Positions 1 to 5,588 are shown, numbered from the stretch's first letter. The stretch is 5,588 nt of DNA from Aurantimonadaceae bacterium (GCA_003232595.1 QIIJ01000006.1:1-5588); one strand, 5' to 3'. Notes: a model not told the origin generated them from the sequence alone. A program made the numbers and translations.

Positions 1-43
1 ATGGCCTGATCATTCTTGTTTAATTTTATTTTTCGTCTGGACA

Positions 44-1153
44 TTATTTGTTTCTCCCGGGCACGAGAACCGTAAAACGGGCAGCGTGTTTGACTTCGCC
101 GGCAATTTTACCAGCTTTGGTGCCGGATCCCAAAAACAAGTCGCCTCGCGAAGGGCCAATAATGGCAGAACCCGTATCCTGGGCAATCATCAAATGGTTA
201 AAGCGGCGCTGCTCACCCGGCAATGGATCTCTGGTTTCAATCCAGACCGGTGTTGCAAAGGTGTGCAGCATTCTATCCACCGCAAGGCTTCGACCAGGGG
301 TAAGGCCGGTATTTGCAGCACCTACAGGCCCGTCATCGCTATCCACTATCGGATATTCCCGGAAAAATATGAAAGACCGGTTTTGATCAATGATATTGCC
401 GGTTTCTTGCGGATTGTCCCGAAACCAGCGGCGAATTGCCGCCATGCCGCAATTCTGCGGTTGGAGGGCACCATTCCTTAATAATACGCTGCCAACTGCA
501 GTATATGGATGACCGGATTTAGCAGCATATCCAACCCTAACGGTCGTGCCGTCAGGAAATCGCAAGCGGGCAGAACCCTGTATGTGAATAAAAAGCGCCT
601 CGGCCCTGCCAGCGACCCAGGCAATTTCAAGCCCCTGGCCATCGAGATAACCACGTTCAATTGCAGCCCGGTCGGGGTATTCCACAATGACTGAATTGCC
701 GTTTTCATCCGGCATGCGACCATAGCGAAACTCCGGATCAAATCCGGCTGGTCTATTTTTTTCAGTCACATCAACCAGATCGGCCGGGCGGGCATAGAGC
801 GGTGTGTTGAACAGGCCGGTTTTTACCCTTGAAGCATTCACTTCCGGCTCAAAATAAGCGGTTACGAAGCCGTCAAATTTTGATGGGGCCTTCTCGTCAA
901 CGATGATTTTATGGGGTGTAAAACGGGATTCCAGAAAATTTCTGGCTGATTGCGGGTCAAATGGTGCAGTTTTTTCTGCACTTTCGGCAATTGCAGCCAA
1001 TGCTCTGTGTGAAATTCCAAGCTTTCCGGTTTTAAACTTTCCGGTCGGATTTGCACGAAATGTCTTAAGAAATACATTCAATGCACAGACGTGATCATCC
1101 CCATACCAGCCTTCGAGCTGATCATATCCAACAGGTTGCAGTCGCACAGCCAT
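44..1153 (-). CDS. mltA: MltA-family lytic murein transglycosylase without signal peptide
   Basis: Membrane-bound lytic transglycosylase A family. These enzymes cleave the MurNAc-GlcNAc bond of peptidoglycan to give 1,6-anhydroMurNAc ends and normally act in the periplasm. The 369-residue product shows the MltA domain (GFVTAYFEPEV at 95-105, IQGSARLRF at 191-199, NRSFIFFRE at 258-266) followed by the C-terminal 3D domain (AQDTGSAI at 324-331, RGDLFLGSG at 336-344). By comparison with E. coli MltA, the Asp in GDLF (residue 338) is the probable catalytic acid; D326 is another conserved 3D-domain aspartate. The ATG is preceded only four codons upstream by an in-frame TAA (1166-1168), so no longer N-terminus is possible. 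The protein starts directly in MAVRLQPVGY, with no hydrophobic stretch and no lipobox, unlike the E. coli lipoprotein. A weak AGGG lies only 3 nt before the ATG. The gene starts 29 nt after the Tim44-domain gene and is probably co-transcribed with it. Family is certain; cellular location is unclear. Confidence 0.95.
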   Translation of the reverse strand: MAVRLQPVGYDQLEGWYGDDHVCALNVFLKTFRANPTGKFKTGKLGISHRALAAIAESAEKTAPFDPQSARNFLESRFTPHKIIVDEKAPSKFDGFVTAYFEPEVNASRVKTGLFNTPLYARPADLVDVTEKNRPAGFDPEFRYGRMPDENGNSVIVEYPDRAAIERGYLDGQGLEIAWVAGRAEALFIHIQGSARLRFPDGTTVRVGYAAKSGHPYTAVGSVLLRNGALQPQNCGMAAIRRWFRDNPQETGNIIDQNRSFIFFREYPIVDSDDGPVGAANTGLTPGRSLAVDRMLHTFATPVWIETRDPLPGEQRRFNHLMIAQDTGSAIIGPSRGDLFLGSGTKAGKIAGEVKHAARFTVLVPGRNK

Positions 1154-1182
1154 CAGCCCTGAACATTATCGGTTGAAAAAAA

Positions 1183-1920
1183 TCAATCCTCGGCCTCGGT
1201 TGCCGCCAGTTTCCAGTTCGGGTCGCGTGATTTGACTGATCGGGCAAAGGTCCACATATCAACAATTTCTGCAATATCCTGCAAATCCCCATCGATAATA
1301 TTCTCATCTTTGTCAAGGGTTGCCGAAATGATCTGACTGGTGAAACGGACTGTAACCTGGGTTTCATCCTTTTGCAGGTCCGCCGATATGATTTCCGCCT
1401 TGTCAATTCCTACAAATGACGATTGTACTTTTTCTCCATTAGAGTTTCTGGTGTCGATCGCTTCGGCAAACCCTCCATAAACCTCGCGCGCGAGGAGGGT
1501 TTTGAGGGTTTTTTTATCGCCATCGCCAAATGCATTGACAATCATTTCATAGGCAAGTTTAGCACCAGACAAAAAACTTTCCGGATCGAATGAGGGATCA
1601 CGCTCAAGTATGCCTCTGAGTGCCTTGTTTAGTTTGGTGCGTTTTCCGGCTATTTTGTCAATCGCCTTGATTGCAGGGTTTTCCTCCCTGTTTCGAGTTG
1701 CAGTTCCACTTTTGCGGGAGGATGATTTGCGTGGCAGGGTAACCACATTGTCGTTAGCAGAATCAGCCTCTTCTTCACTGTCGTGCTCCAGTTTTCTGTC
1801 TGACTGGTAGGGATCATAAGGCGGCTGCTCATTGCCATTGCGCTGCCCCAGCACACTGCGCAATTTGAATATTACAAAAGCTGCGATGATCAGGGGTATT
1901 AATGTGCCAAGGTCAAACAT
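1183..1920 (-). CDS. Tim44/TimA-like domain membrane-anchored protein
   Basis: A 245-residue protein related to the alphaproteobacterial Tim44-like proteins (called TimA in Caulobacter), which are relatives of mitochondrial Tim44, a matrix-side subunit of the inner-membrane protein import motor. In order: a short hydrophobic anchor at about residues 5-20 (LGTLIPLIIAAFVIF), a charged, low-complexity linker at about 26-80 rich in D, E, S, N, K and R, then a compact Tim44 domain from about 100 to 240 with recognisable FLSGAKLAYEMIV (116-128), VYGGFAEAI (147-155) and DMWTFARS...DPNWKL (221-238). Anchor plus globular domain suggests an inner-membrane protein; orientation and client are not known from the sequence. 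The ATG is the first methionine, with GGTGGA just upstream and no in-frame start nearby. It heads an operon with mltA and is divergent from fxsA. The bacterial role is poorly defined, so a function in envelope protein assembly is inference. Confidence 0.9.
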   Translation of the reverse strand: MFDLGTLIPLIIAAFVIFKLRSVLGQRNGNEQPPYDPYQSDRKLEHDSEEEADSANDNVVTLPRKSSSRKSGTATRNREENPAIKAIDKIAGKRTKLNKALRGILERDPSFDPESFLSGAKLAYEMIVNAFGDGDKKTLKTLLAREVYGGFAEAIDTRNSNGEKVQSSFVGIDKAEIISADLQKDETQVTVRFTSQIISATLDKDENIIDGDLQDIAEIVDMWTFARSVKSRDPNWKLAATEAED

Positions 1921-1991
1921 GCGTCCACCATTATTTCCATCTGTTTTAAGCTTCCTGACGATTGCCGGAAAACATGCATATATCTAAACTT

Positions 1992-2020
1992 CATATAGAA
2001 CTTTGTTAAGACCCATTCAA
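1992..2020 (-). promoter_or_regulatory. Candidate sigma70-type promoter for the Tim44-domain gene and mltA
   Basis: Read on the minus strand, TTGAAT (2020-2015) and TATATG (1997-1992) are separated by exactly 17 nt; each box matches 4 of 6 consensus bases. Transcription would begin near 1985, leaving a leader of about 65 nt before the ATG at 1920. The spacer has no other coding content. The match is moderate and is based on inspection only. Confidence 0.4.
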
Positions 2021-2030
2021 TTTATATAAT
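2003..2030 (+). promoter_or_regulatory. Candidate sigma70-type promoter for fxsA
   Basis: TTGTTA (2003-2008), a 16 nt spacer and a perfect TATAAT (2025-2030) precede fxsA, giving a predicted start near 2037 and a leader of about 55 nt. The -35 box of the opposing candidate promoter (2015-2020) sits inside this spacer, so the two promoters are interleaved back to back and RNA polymerase may not be able to occupy both at once. The region is AT-rich, so chance matches are possible. Confidence 0.5.
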
Positions 2031-2092
2031 AGCTACCTATCTAACTGTGAACCCTAACAAACCAACAGATACACCTGAAAGCCGGAAAATCC

Positions 2093-2647
2093 ATGCCAAT
2101 CTCGATCATTCCGTTTGTTCTATTGATAATTCCCATCGTGGAAATCGGCGTTTTCATCGCAATTGGTGACCGTATTGGCATGTTCTACACTTTGATGCTG
2201 ATATTTGTAACGGCAATTATCGGCTCGATCCTGCTTCGGCTGGAGGGTTTCAGGGTGCTTGGCCAGATTCAAAAGGAAATCAATGCCGGACGCATTCCAG
2301 CCAGGGAACTGATCAGTGGTGTTATGATACTGGTTGCAGGCGTGTTGTTGTTAACGCCAGGATTTGTCACTGACAGCATCGGATTTCTGCTGTTTCTACC
2401 ACCGGTCCGGTCGGCAATTCAGGTATTTCTCACCAGCAGGATCAAAGCCGGTACATTTGGCTCCAGGCAGGGCGGGTTTGATGAATATTCCACCAGACAA
2501 CCTCCAGGCGCGTCACGGCCCGATGGCGAAGGCCCGGTTGTTGATCTGGATGAAAGTGCATGGACGAATGAAGGAGACCCCTCCTCGCCATGGCGCAATA
2601 GTGGCAATGACGGGAATTCAGACAAGAGAAAATCTGGCGGGAAATAG
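2093..2647 (+). CDS. fxsA: FxsA family inner-membrane protein
   Basis: A 184-residue protein of the FxsA/YtfF-type cytoplasmic membrane family. The E. coli member was named because its overproduction suppresses F-plasmid exclusion of phage T7; its normal role is unknown. Hydrophobic segments lie at about residues 3-24 (PISIIPFVLLIIPIVEIGVF), 31-49 and 75-103, with the family's typical conserved core: IVEIGVFIAIGDRIG, IIGSILLRLEGFRVL (42-56) and LTPGFVTDSIGFLLFLPPVR (87-106). From about residue 118 a polar, Gly/Ser/Pro/Asp-rich tail without membrane segments runs to the end and is probably cytoplasmic and disordered. GGAAAA starts 9 nt before the ATG and supports this start. The gene diverges from the Tim44-domain gene and precedes secB by 150 nt. 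Family assignment is firm; function is not known. Confidence 0.92.
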   Translation: MPISIIPFVLLIIPIVEIGVFIAIGDRIGMFYTLMLIFVTAIIGSILLRLEGFRVLGQIQKEINAGRIPARELISGVMILVAGVLLLTPGFVTDSIGFLLFLPPVRSAIQVFLTSRIKAGTFGSRQGGFDEYSTRQPPGASRPDGEGPVVDLDESAWTNEGDPSSPWRNSGNDGNSDKRKSGGK

Positions 2648-2797
2648 AATTGCCATTGTGATTATAAACCACGGGCGCGCCCTATTTGCCGGACACCTGC
2701 TTGTTTCCTGACAAATCCCGTGCTAGCCACACCAAAGTTTAGACAAGGCTCGATATTCTTTGGGCCAAAAAGCCCTTAATAGTTTGGAAATCAGCAT

Positions 2798-3316
2798 ATG
2801 GCCAAGGACGACAAACCAAAAACCGAAGAAACACCCCAGGAAGCGGCATCTGTGGGCAATGGTGCCGTTCCATCGCTCAATGTGCTGGCACAATATATCA
2901 AGGATCTTTCCTTCGAAAATCCCAACGCACCGCGTTCATTACAGCCGCGCGAAAAAGCACCGGACATTAATATCAACATTAACGTCAATGCAACGCCTTT
3001 GTCAGACACAGATTTTGAGGTCGAGCTCAAGCTTGAGGCCACAGCCGGAGAAGGTGCCGATGCGATGTTTAATGTGGAGTTGACCTATGGCGGCGTTTTT
3101 CGCCTCCAAAATATTCCTGAAGAAGCCAAGGGCCCGGCTATTTTGATTGAATGTCCGCGCATGCTGTTTCCGTTTGCCCGCCAAATTGTTGCTGATTCCA
3201 CCCGTAATGGCGGTTTTCCGCCGCTGATGATTGACCCGATTGATTTTGCTGCCCTCTATCAACAGCGAATTGCTGAGGAGCAAGTCAAGGCTCAGGTGAA
3301 AACTGACGCAAATTGA
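2798..3316 (+). CDS. secB: SecB, protein-export chaperone
   Basis: SecB is a homotetrameric cytosolic chaperone that keeps preproteins unfolded and delivers them to SecA at the Sec translocon. The 172-residue product shows the family hallmarks: VLAQYIKDLSFENPNAP (29-45), the beta-strand region at 57-100 (including NVELTYGGVFRL, 92-103) and IECPRMLFPFARQIVADSTR (117-136) with GGFPPLMIDPIDFAALY (138-154). It is slightly longer than E. coli SecB (155 aa) because of a charged, Ala/Glu-rich N-terminal extension of about 25 residues and a charged C-terminal tail after 155. A TTGGAAA motif about 9 nt before the ATG fits a ribosome binding site. I see no convincing promoter in the 150 bp after fxsA, so co-transcription with fxsA is possible. 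It converges with dnaQ. Confidence 0.97.
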   Translation: MAKDDKPKTEETPQEAASVGNGAVPSLNVLAQYIKDLSFENPNAPRSLQPREKAPDINININVNATPLSDTDFEVELKLEATAGEGADAMFNVELTYGGVFRLQNIPEEAKGPAILIECPRMLFPFARQIVADSTRNGGFPPLMIDPIDFAALYQQRIAEEQVKAQVKTDAN

Positions 3317-3326
3317 AGCAGGATGC

Positions 3327-3346
3327 GGGCGTTGTTGTGTCCGCCC
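3327..3346 (+). terminator. Weak hairpin just after secB
   Basis: GGGCG (3327-3331) and CGCCC (3342-3346) form a 5 bp GC stem with a 10 nt loop, beginning 11 nt after the secB stop codon. There is no T-run after it, so it is at best a weak or factor-assisted terminator or an RNA 3'-end stabiliser. Confidence 0.25.
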
Positions 3347-3350
3347 TGTA

Positions 3351-3505
3351 GCGTTTCATCTTTTGATGGAATCGCTCCTGATTGCTTTCGCTCACGGCCA
3401 TTTGGGGCTATGCCCCAGTTTGCCCATGCAAGTATCAATTGGCGCGGTGCACAGCACCGGGTCGCTCTTCGCGACCAAACTGTTTCCATGTAAACATGAA
3501 ACAGT
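3351..3505. repeat. Palindromic, MITE-like intergenic element with inverted-repeat ends
   Basis: A block of about 155 bp between convergent secB and dnaQ. Its left end GTTTCATCTTTTGATGGAA (3353-3371) and the reverse complement of its right end, GTTTCATGTTTACATGGAA (3484-3502), match at 16 of 19 positions, so they form imperfect terminal inverted repeats. Each end is itself a hairpin: GATG pairs with CATC on the left, and ACTGTTT/CATG pairs with CATG/AAACAGT on the right (3479-3505, 11 bp with one bulged C). Three further hairpins lie between them: TGGGGC-TAT-GCCCCA (3403-3417), CGGTGC-ACA-GCACCG (3445-3459) and GGTCGC-TCTTC-GCGACC (3460-3476), the last two directly abutting. There is no convincing coding frame. 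This resembles short non-autonomous repeats such as RIME or REP-like elements of rhizobia, but no second copy is in the window, so repeat status is inference. It may also act as a bidirectional transcription barrier. Confidence 0.5.
3479..3505. terminator. Strong hairpin between convergent secB and dnaQ
   Basis: ACTGTTT, a bulged C and CATG pair with CATG and AAACAGT across a TAAA loop. It is the longest stem in the convergent gap and is symmetric enough to form in RNA from either strand. No clean T-run follows on either side, so termination activity is uncertain. It also forms the right end of the larger palindromic element. Confidence 0.3.
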
Positions 3506-3545
3506 CTAACTCTCTTCCCTCATGGCTTGTCTGATGGAAGCCCCG

Positions 3546-3576
3546 CCCAAGCGCTGACTTTTTTGATCAGGCTGGG
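3546..3576 (-). terminator. Imperfect hairpin after dnaQ
   Basis: Starting 10 nt beyond the dnaQ stop codon, CCCA, GC and CTGA (3546-3557, with single-base bulges at 3550 and 3553) pair with TCAG, GC and TGGG (3567-3576). The run of six T/A lies in the loop rather than after the stem in the dnaQ direction, so this is a poor match to a Rho-independent terminator. Confidence 0.25.
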
Positions 3577-3586
3577 GAAATAGCCC

Positions 3587-4288
3587 TTAAACCCGTTTCC
3601 ACAGAGCTTTTTCACCGAATGTATTGATGAATGCCTCATGATCGGCGCGCTCCTTGTCAGTCAGGCGCGATTTCAACGGTTGCGGGCGTTGTTTTTGCGA
3701 CGCTCTTTTACCGGTTGCGAGAACAAGGGTGTTTGCTGATGCCCCATTGTCTGCTGCCAGACTTAAGGCGGATTGTCGCCCACCTATGAGCTCGATATAA
3801 ACCTCGGCCAGAAGCTCGGAATCAAGCAACGCGCCGTGTTTGGTACGATGCGAATTGTTGATATTGTAGCGCGAACAAAGAGCGTCAAGTGAGTTTGGCC
3901 CGGCCGGGTGCTTGCGCCGGGCAATTTGCAGCGAATCGATAACCCTGTCGCCCGGAATCGGCGGTTTGCCAAGACGTTTAAGCTCGGCATTGATAAATCC
4001 CATGTCAAATCCGGCATTGTGGGCAATCAGATATCCCGGCTCAAAAAAGGCAAAAAACTCATCGACAATATCTTCAAAAGACGGCTTGTCTTTAAGAAAC
4101 TCATCAGAAATCCCGTGAACATCAAATGCACCGGGGTCAACCTTCCTGTCTCCTGGATTAATAAACACATGAAAGGTTTTGCCAGTAGGAAAGTGATTGA
4201 TCAGTTCCAGCGCGCCGATTTCAATAATCCGGTCGCCATCACGCGGGCTTAGACCGGTGGTTTCTGTATCAAAAATAATTTCCCGCAT
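3587..4288 (-). CDS. dnaQ: DNA polymerase III epsilon subunit (3'-5' proofreading exonuclease)
   Basis: The epsilon subunit removes mismatched 3' nucleotides during replication as part of the alpha-epsilon-theta-type core. From the ATG at 4288 the product has 233 residues, close to E. coli DnaQ (243). The DEDDh exonuclease set is complete: D7 and E9 in FDTETTGL (Exo I), D95 in AHNAGFD (89-95, Exo II), and H151 with D156 in HRTKHGALLD (Exo III, spacing of five as in E. coli H162/D167). A flexible Ser/Lys/Gln-rich linker (about 175-210) leads to a C-terminal segment, FGEKALWKRV, of the type that binds the polymerase alpha subunit. A TTG start 54 nt upstream (4342) would add an 18-residue, Pro/Ser/His-rich tail unlike the family, so I prefer the ATG immediately before REIIFDTETTG, with AAGG 9 nt upstream. 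It is the third gene of aroE-coaE-dnaQ, 77 nt after coaE. Confidence 0.96.
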   Translation of the reverse strand: MREIIFDTETTGLSPRDGDRIIEIGALELINHFPTGKTFHVFINPGDRKVDPGAFDVHGISDEFLKDKPSFEDIVDEFFAFFEPGYLIAHNAGFDMGFINAELKRLGKPPIPGDRVIDSLQIARRKHPAGPNSLDALCSRYNINNSHRTKHGALLDSELLAEVYIELIGGRQSALSLAADNGASANTLVLATGKRASQKQRPQPLKSRLTDKERADHEAFINTFGEKALWKRV

Positions 4289-4365
4289 CGATATCTGCCT
4301 TGTTGGTGGATGCAAGTGTGATGATTTGCAGGGCCAACTCAAGATAATTGATGAACTGGACCAAA

Positions 4366-4983
4366 TTATCCACCATCAATCTGATCTTTTGGCTGCCATT
4401 TGCCCGATTGTATTTCCTGTATGATCGCATCGACAGAATTTTTTGCATAGTCCATTCCAAATGATGTGTCGATGATAAAGTCCGCTTTGCGCCGTTTTAA
4501 CTCATCCCTGTATTGCCGGGCCAAAATTGCTTCAAATTTTTCCTCATCCATGCCATCTCGCTCCAGCACTCTTTGGCGTTGAATATCAGCTGGTGCGGTG
4601 ACAACGACAATGCCATCAACAAGTTTGTCGCCCCCGGTTTCAAACAATAGAGGAATATCCAGAACCGCTATCTTTGCGCCTGCGGATTGGGCATTCTGCA
4701 AAAACTGGTCTTTTTTAGCCCGCACCAGAGGATGGACAATGGATTCAAGTTTTTTCATTGCTATTTCATTGCCGACAACCCTGCTGCCAAGTTTTTTGCG
4801 GTCCACCCCTTCAGCTGTAGTGGTTCCTGGAAATGCTGCTTCAATTGCCTTAACCGCAGGCCCGGCATAAAGGTGATGAACCGTTGCATCCGCGTCGTAA
4901 ACAGGAATACCAGCGTTACGAAACATTACCGCAGTAGTGGATTTTCCCATGCCAATTGAACCGGTAAGCCCAAGAATAATCAC
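4366..4983 (-). CDS. coaE: Dephospho-CoA kinase
   Basis: CoaE phosphorylates the 3'-hydroxyl of the ribose in dephospho-CoA with ATP, the last step of coenzyme A synthesis, in the cytosol. The 205-residue product begins with IILGLTGSIGMGKST, a P-loop (GSIGMGKS, 8-15), then VYDADATVHHLY (28-39) with the D-x-D substrate site, IVHPLVR (82-88), LDIPLLFE (108-115) and ADFIIDTS (167-174), all characteristic of the family and at usual spacing. The length is standard. The start codon is GTG (4983-4981), supported by a GGAGA Shine-Dalgarno sequence 8 nt upstream and by the P-loop position. Its GTG overlaps the aroE TGA stop by 4 nt (GTGA), suggesting translational coupling. The final residues (GKWQPKDQIDGG) are a variable tail. 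Confidence 0.97.
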   Translation of the reverse strand: MIILGLTGSIGMGKSTTAVMFRNAGIPVYDADATVHHLYAGPAVKAIEAAFPGTTTAEGVDRKKLGSRVVGNEIAMKKLESIVHPLVRAKKDQFLQNAQSAGAKIAVLDIPLLFETGGDKLVDGIVVVTAPADIQRQRVLERDGMDEEKFEAILARQYRDELKRRKADFIIDTSFGMDYAKNSVDAIIQEIQSGKWQPKDQIDGG

Positions 4984-5588
4984 GAGTTGCTCTCCAGGTC
5001 ATCAATCACCAGCTGATACAATTCATCGCTGACTGTTGGTATCACCCCAAACCATTTCTCAAAACCAGGCACAGCCTGATGCAGCAACATGCCAAGCCCA
5101 TCAACAGCCTCCAAACCGCGTTTTCGCGCATCGATCAACAGGCGGGTTTGCAACGGCGTATAAACTATATCTGTAACCAGGCATTCGTCCGGCAGGGGCG
5201 TCAAATCAATTTCAAGCGGGTGTTTACCAACCATTCCCAGCGATGTGGTGTTCACCAACAAGGATGCATCCACCATAATTTCAGGTAATTCCTGAAAATC
5301 ATGAACCGAAATACCCGCCGCGAAGGTCCTGGCCAATGTTTTTGCGGTCAATTGTGTGCGGTTAACCAGCCTGATTTCACCAAAACCCCTGGATTGAAGT
5401 GCATATATGATTGCCCTTGATGCACCACCCGCGCCAAGTACAATTGCCGGCGAAGGTTTTCCCCGCGGCCTGTCCCAACCGGGAGCCTGTTTATCAAGGT
5501 TGGTGAGGAAACCGTATCCATCGGTATTGGCACCATAAAGAATATCATTATGCAACCAGACCGTATTTACAGCACCAAGCGCTTTGGC
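4980..5588 (-). CDS. aroE: Shikimate dehydrogenase, N-terminus beyond window edge
   Basis: AroE reduces 3-dehydroshikimate to shikimate with NADPH in the pathway to aromatic amino acids. The reading frame stays open to the last base, giving 202 visible residues of an expected 270-285; about 80 N-terminal residues, including the catalytic Lys and the Ser-x-Ser substrate site, are off the right edge. An apparent internal TTG start at 5555 is not the true start, because the frame upstream of it encodes the conserved ALGAVNTV motif. Visible motifs, in fragment numbering: GAVNT (5-9), NTDG (21-24, with D23 matching the catalytic E. coli D102), the NADP-binding loop GAGGAS (52-57), NRT (76-78, whose Arg fits binding of the NADP 2'-phosphate), NTTSLGM (113-119) and GLGMLLHQA (164-172, with the substrate-binding Gln at 171). 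The NADP-binding Arg and the complete set of signatures favour AroE over the related quinate/shikimate dehydrogenases. It overlaps coaE by 4 nt. Confidence 0.97.
   Translation of the reverse strand, partial: AKALGAVNTVWLHNDILYGANTDGYGFLTNLDKQAPGWDRPRGKPSPAIVLGAGGASRAIIYALQSRGFGEIRLVNRTQLTAKTLARTFAAGISVHDFQELPEIMVDASLLVNTTSLGMVGKHPLEIDLTPLPDECLVTDIVYTPLQTRLLIDARKRGLEAVDGLGMLLHQAVPGFEKWFGVIPTVSDELYQLVIDDLESNS
4991..4995 (-). promoter_or_regulatory. Ribosome binding site of coaE inside aroE 3' end
   Basis: Read on the minus strand, GGAGA lies 8 nt before the GTG start of coaE and within the last codons of aroE. It is the best Shine-Dalgarno match among the minus-strand genes of the window and decides the GTG start. 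Confidence 0.75.

Larger units (their letters stand above)
1921..2092. promoter_or_regulatory. Divergent intergenic control region
   Basis: A 172 bp spacer between the starts of the Tim44-domain gene and fxsA, markedly AT-rich from about 1975 to 2035. It holds the two candidate promoters described separately. I found no clear operator palindrome, riboswitch-like fold or small coding frame in it. Confidence 0.6.

Noticed and set aside
1..43. Possible beginning of another minus-strand gene downstream of mltA (ATG at 13-11, then Ile-Arg-Pro)
   Set aside because: Only four codons are visible and there is no clear ribosome binding site. From memory an Smr-domain gene often follows mltA in this block, but the sequence here cannot show it.
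478..741. Open frame of 87 codons on the minus strand inside mltA, and similar frames across the window
   Set aside because: They overlap genes with clear family motifs in another frame and show no recognisable domain of their own.
2673..2682. Perfect 10 bp palindrome GGGCGCGCCC in the fxsA-secB gap, flanked by AAATAG (2642-2647) and CTATTT (2682-2687)
   Set aside because: A 10 bp GC palindrome can arise by chance, the flanking arms are short and far apart, and no T-run follows, so neither an operator nor a terminator can be supported.
2700..2760. Search for a separate secB promoter (TTGTTT at 2701, TATTCT at 2754)
   Set aside because: No pair of -35 and -10 boxes has acceptable spacing and match together.
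2762..2775. Small hairpin GGGC-CAAAAA-GCCC just before the secB ribosome binding site
   Set aside because: Only 4 bp of stem; too weak to claim a regulatory role.
3292..3489. 65-codon minus-strand frame across the convergent secB-dnaQ gap
   Set aside because: It runs through the hairpin cluster, is rich in Arg, Cys and Trp as expected of palindromic GC-rich DNA, and resembles no known protein.
4366..4374. TTATCCACC, one mismatch from a DnaA box, in a region thought to be near the origin
   Set aside because: A single isolated near-match at the end of coaE, with no cluster or AT-rich unwinding element, does not indicate an origin.

Overview
The window looks like a stretch of chromosome from an alphaproteobacterium, most likely of the order Hyphomicrobiales (Rhizobiales), with middling GC content. 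The protein families and their order support this: aroE, coaE and dnaQ read one way, secB and fxsA read towards them, and a Tim44-domain gene and mltA read away from fxsA. From memory, this block is conserved in Agrobacterium, Sinorhizobium, Brucella and, in part, Caulobacter, where it lies close to the chromosome replication origin. I could not check this by search, and genus cannot be assigned from the sequence alone.

Layout, left to right. Minus strand: mltA (44-1153) lies 29 nt downstream of the Tim44-domain gene (1183-1920), a probable two-gene or longer operon leaving the window at its left edge. A 172 bp AT-rich divergent spacer (1921-2092) carries what look like interleaved back-to-back sigma70-type promoters. 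Plus strand: fxsA (2093-2647), then a 150 bp gap, then secB (2798-3316). The 270 bp convergent gap 3317-3586 holds a dense set of hairpins, bounded by imperfect inverted repeats, that resembles a small palindromic or MITE-like intergenic element (about 3351-3505). Minus strand again: dnaQ (3587-4288), coaE (4366-4983) and the C-terminal three quarters of aroE (4980 to beyond the right edge). aroE and coaE overlap by 4 nt (GTGA), so the operon reads aroE > coaE > dnaQ.

Function. The left half concerns the envelope and protein traffic: a murein transglycosylase homologue, an inner-membrane Tim44-like protein, the membrane protein FxsA and the export chaperone SecB. The right half is housekeeping: shikimate dehydrogenase (aromatic amino acids), dephospho-CoA kinase (last step of coenzyme A synthesis) and the proofreading exonuclease of DNA polymerase III. 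All catalytic motifs visible in these enzymes are intact and no gene is broken. The genes are ordinary. The points most worth a second look are the repeat-like element at 3351-3505, the absence of any signal peptide on MltA, and the interleaved promoters between the Tim44-domain gene and fxsA. I see no CRISPR array, RNA gene, prophage or transposase.
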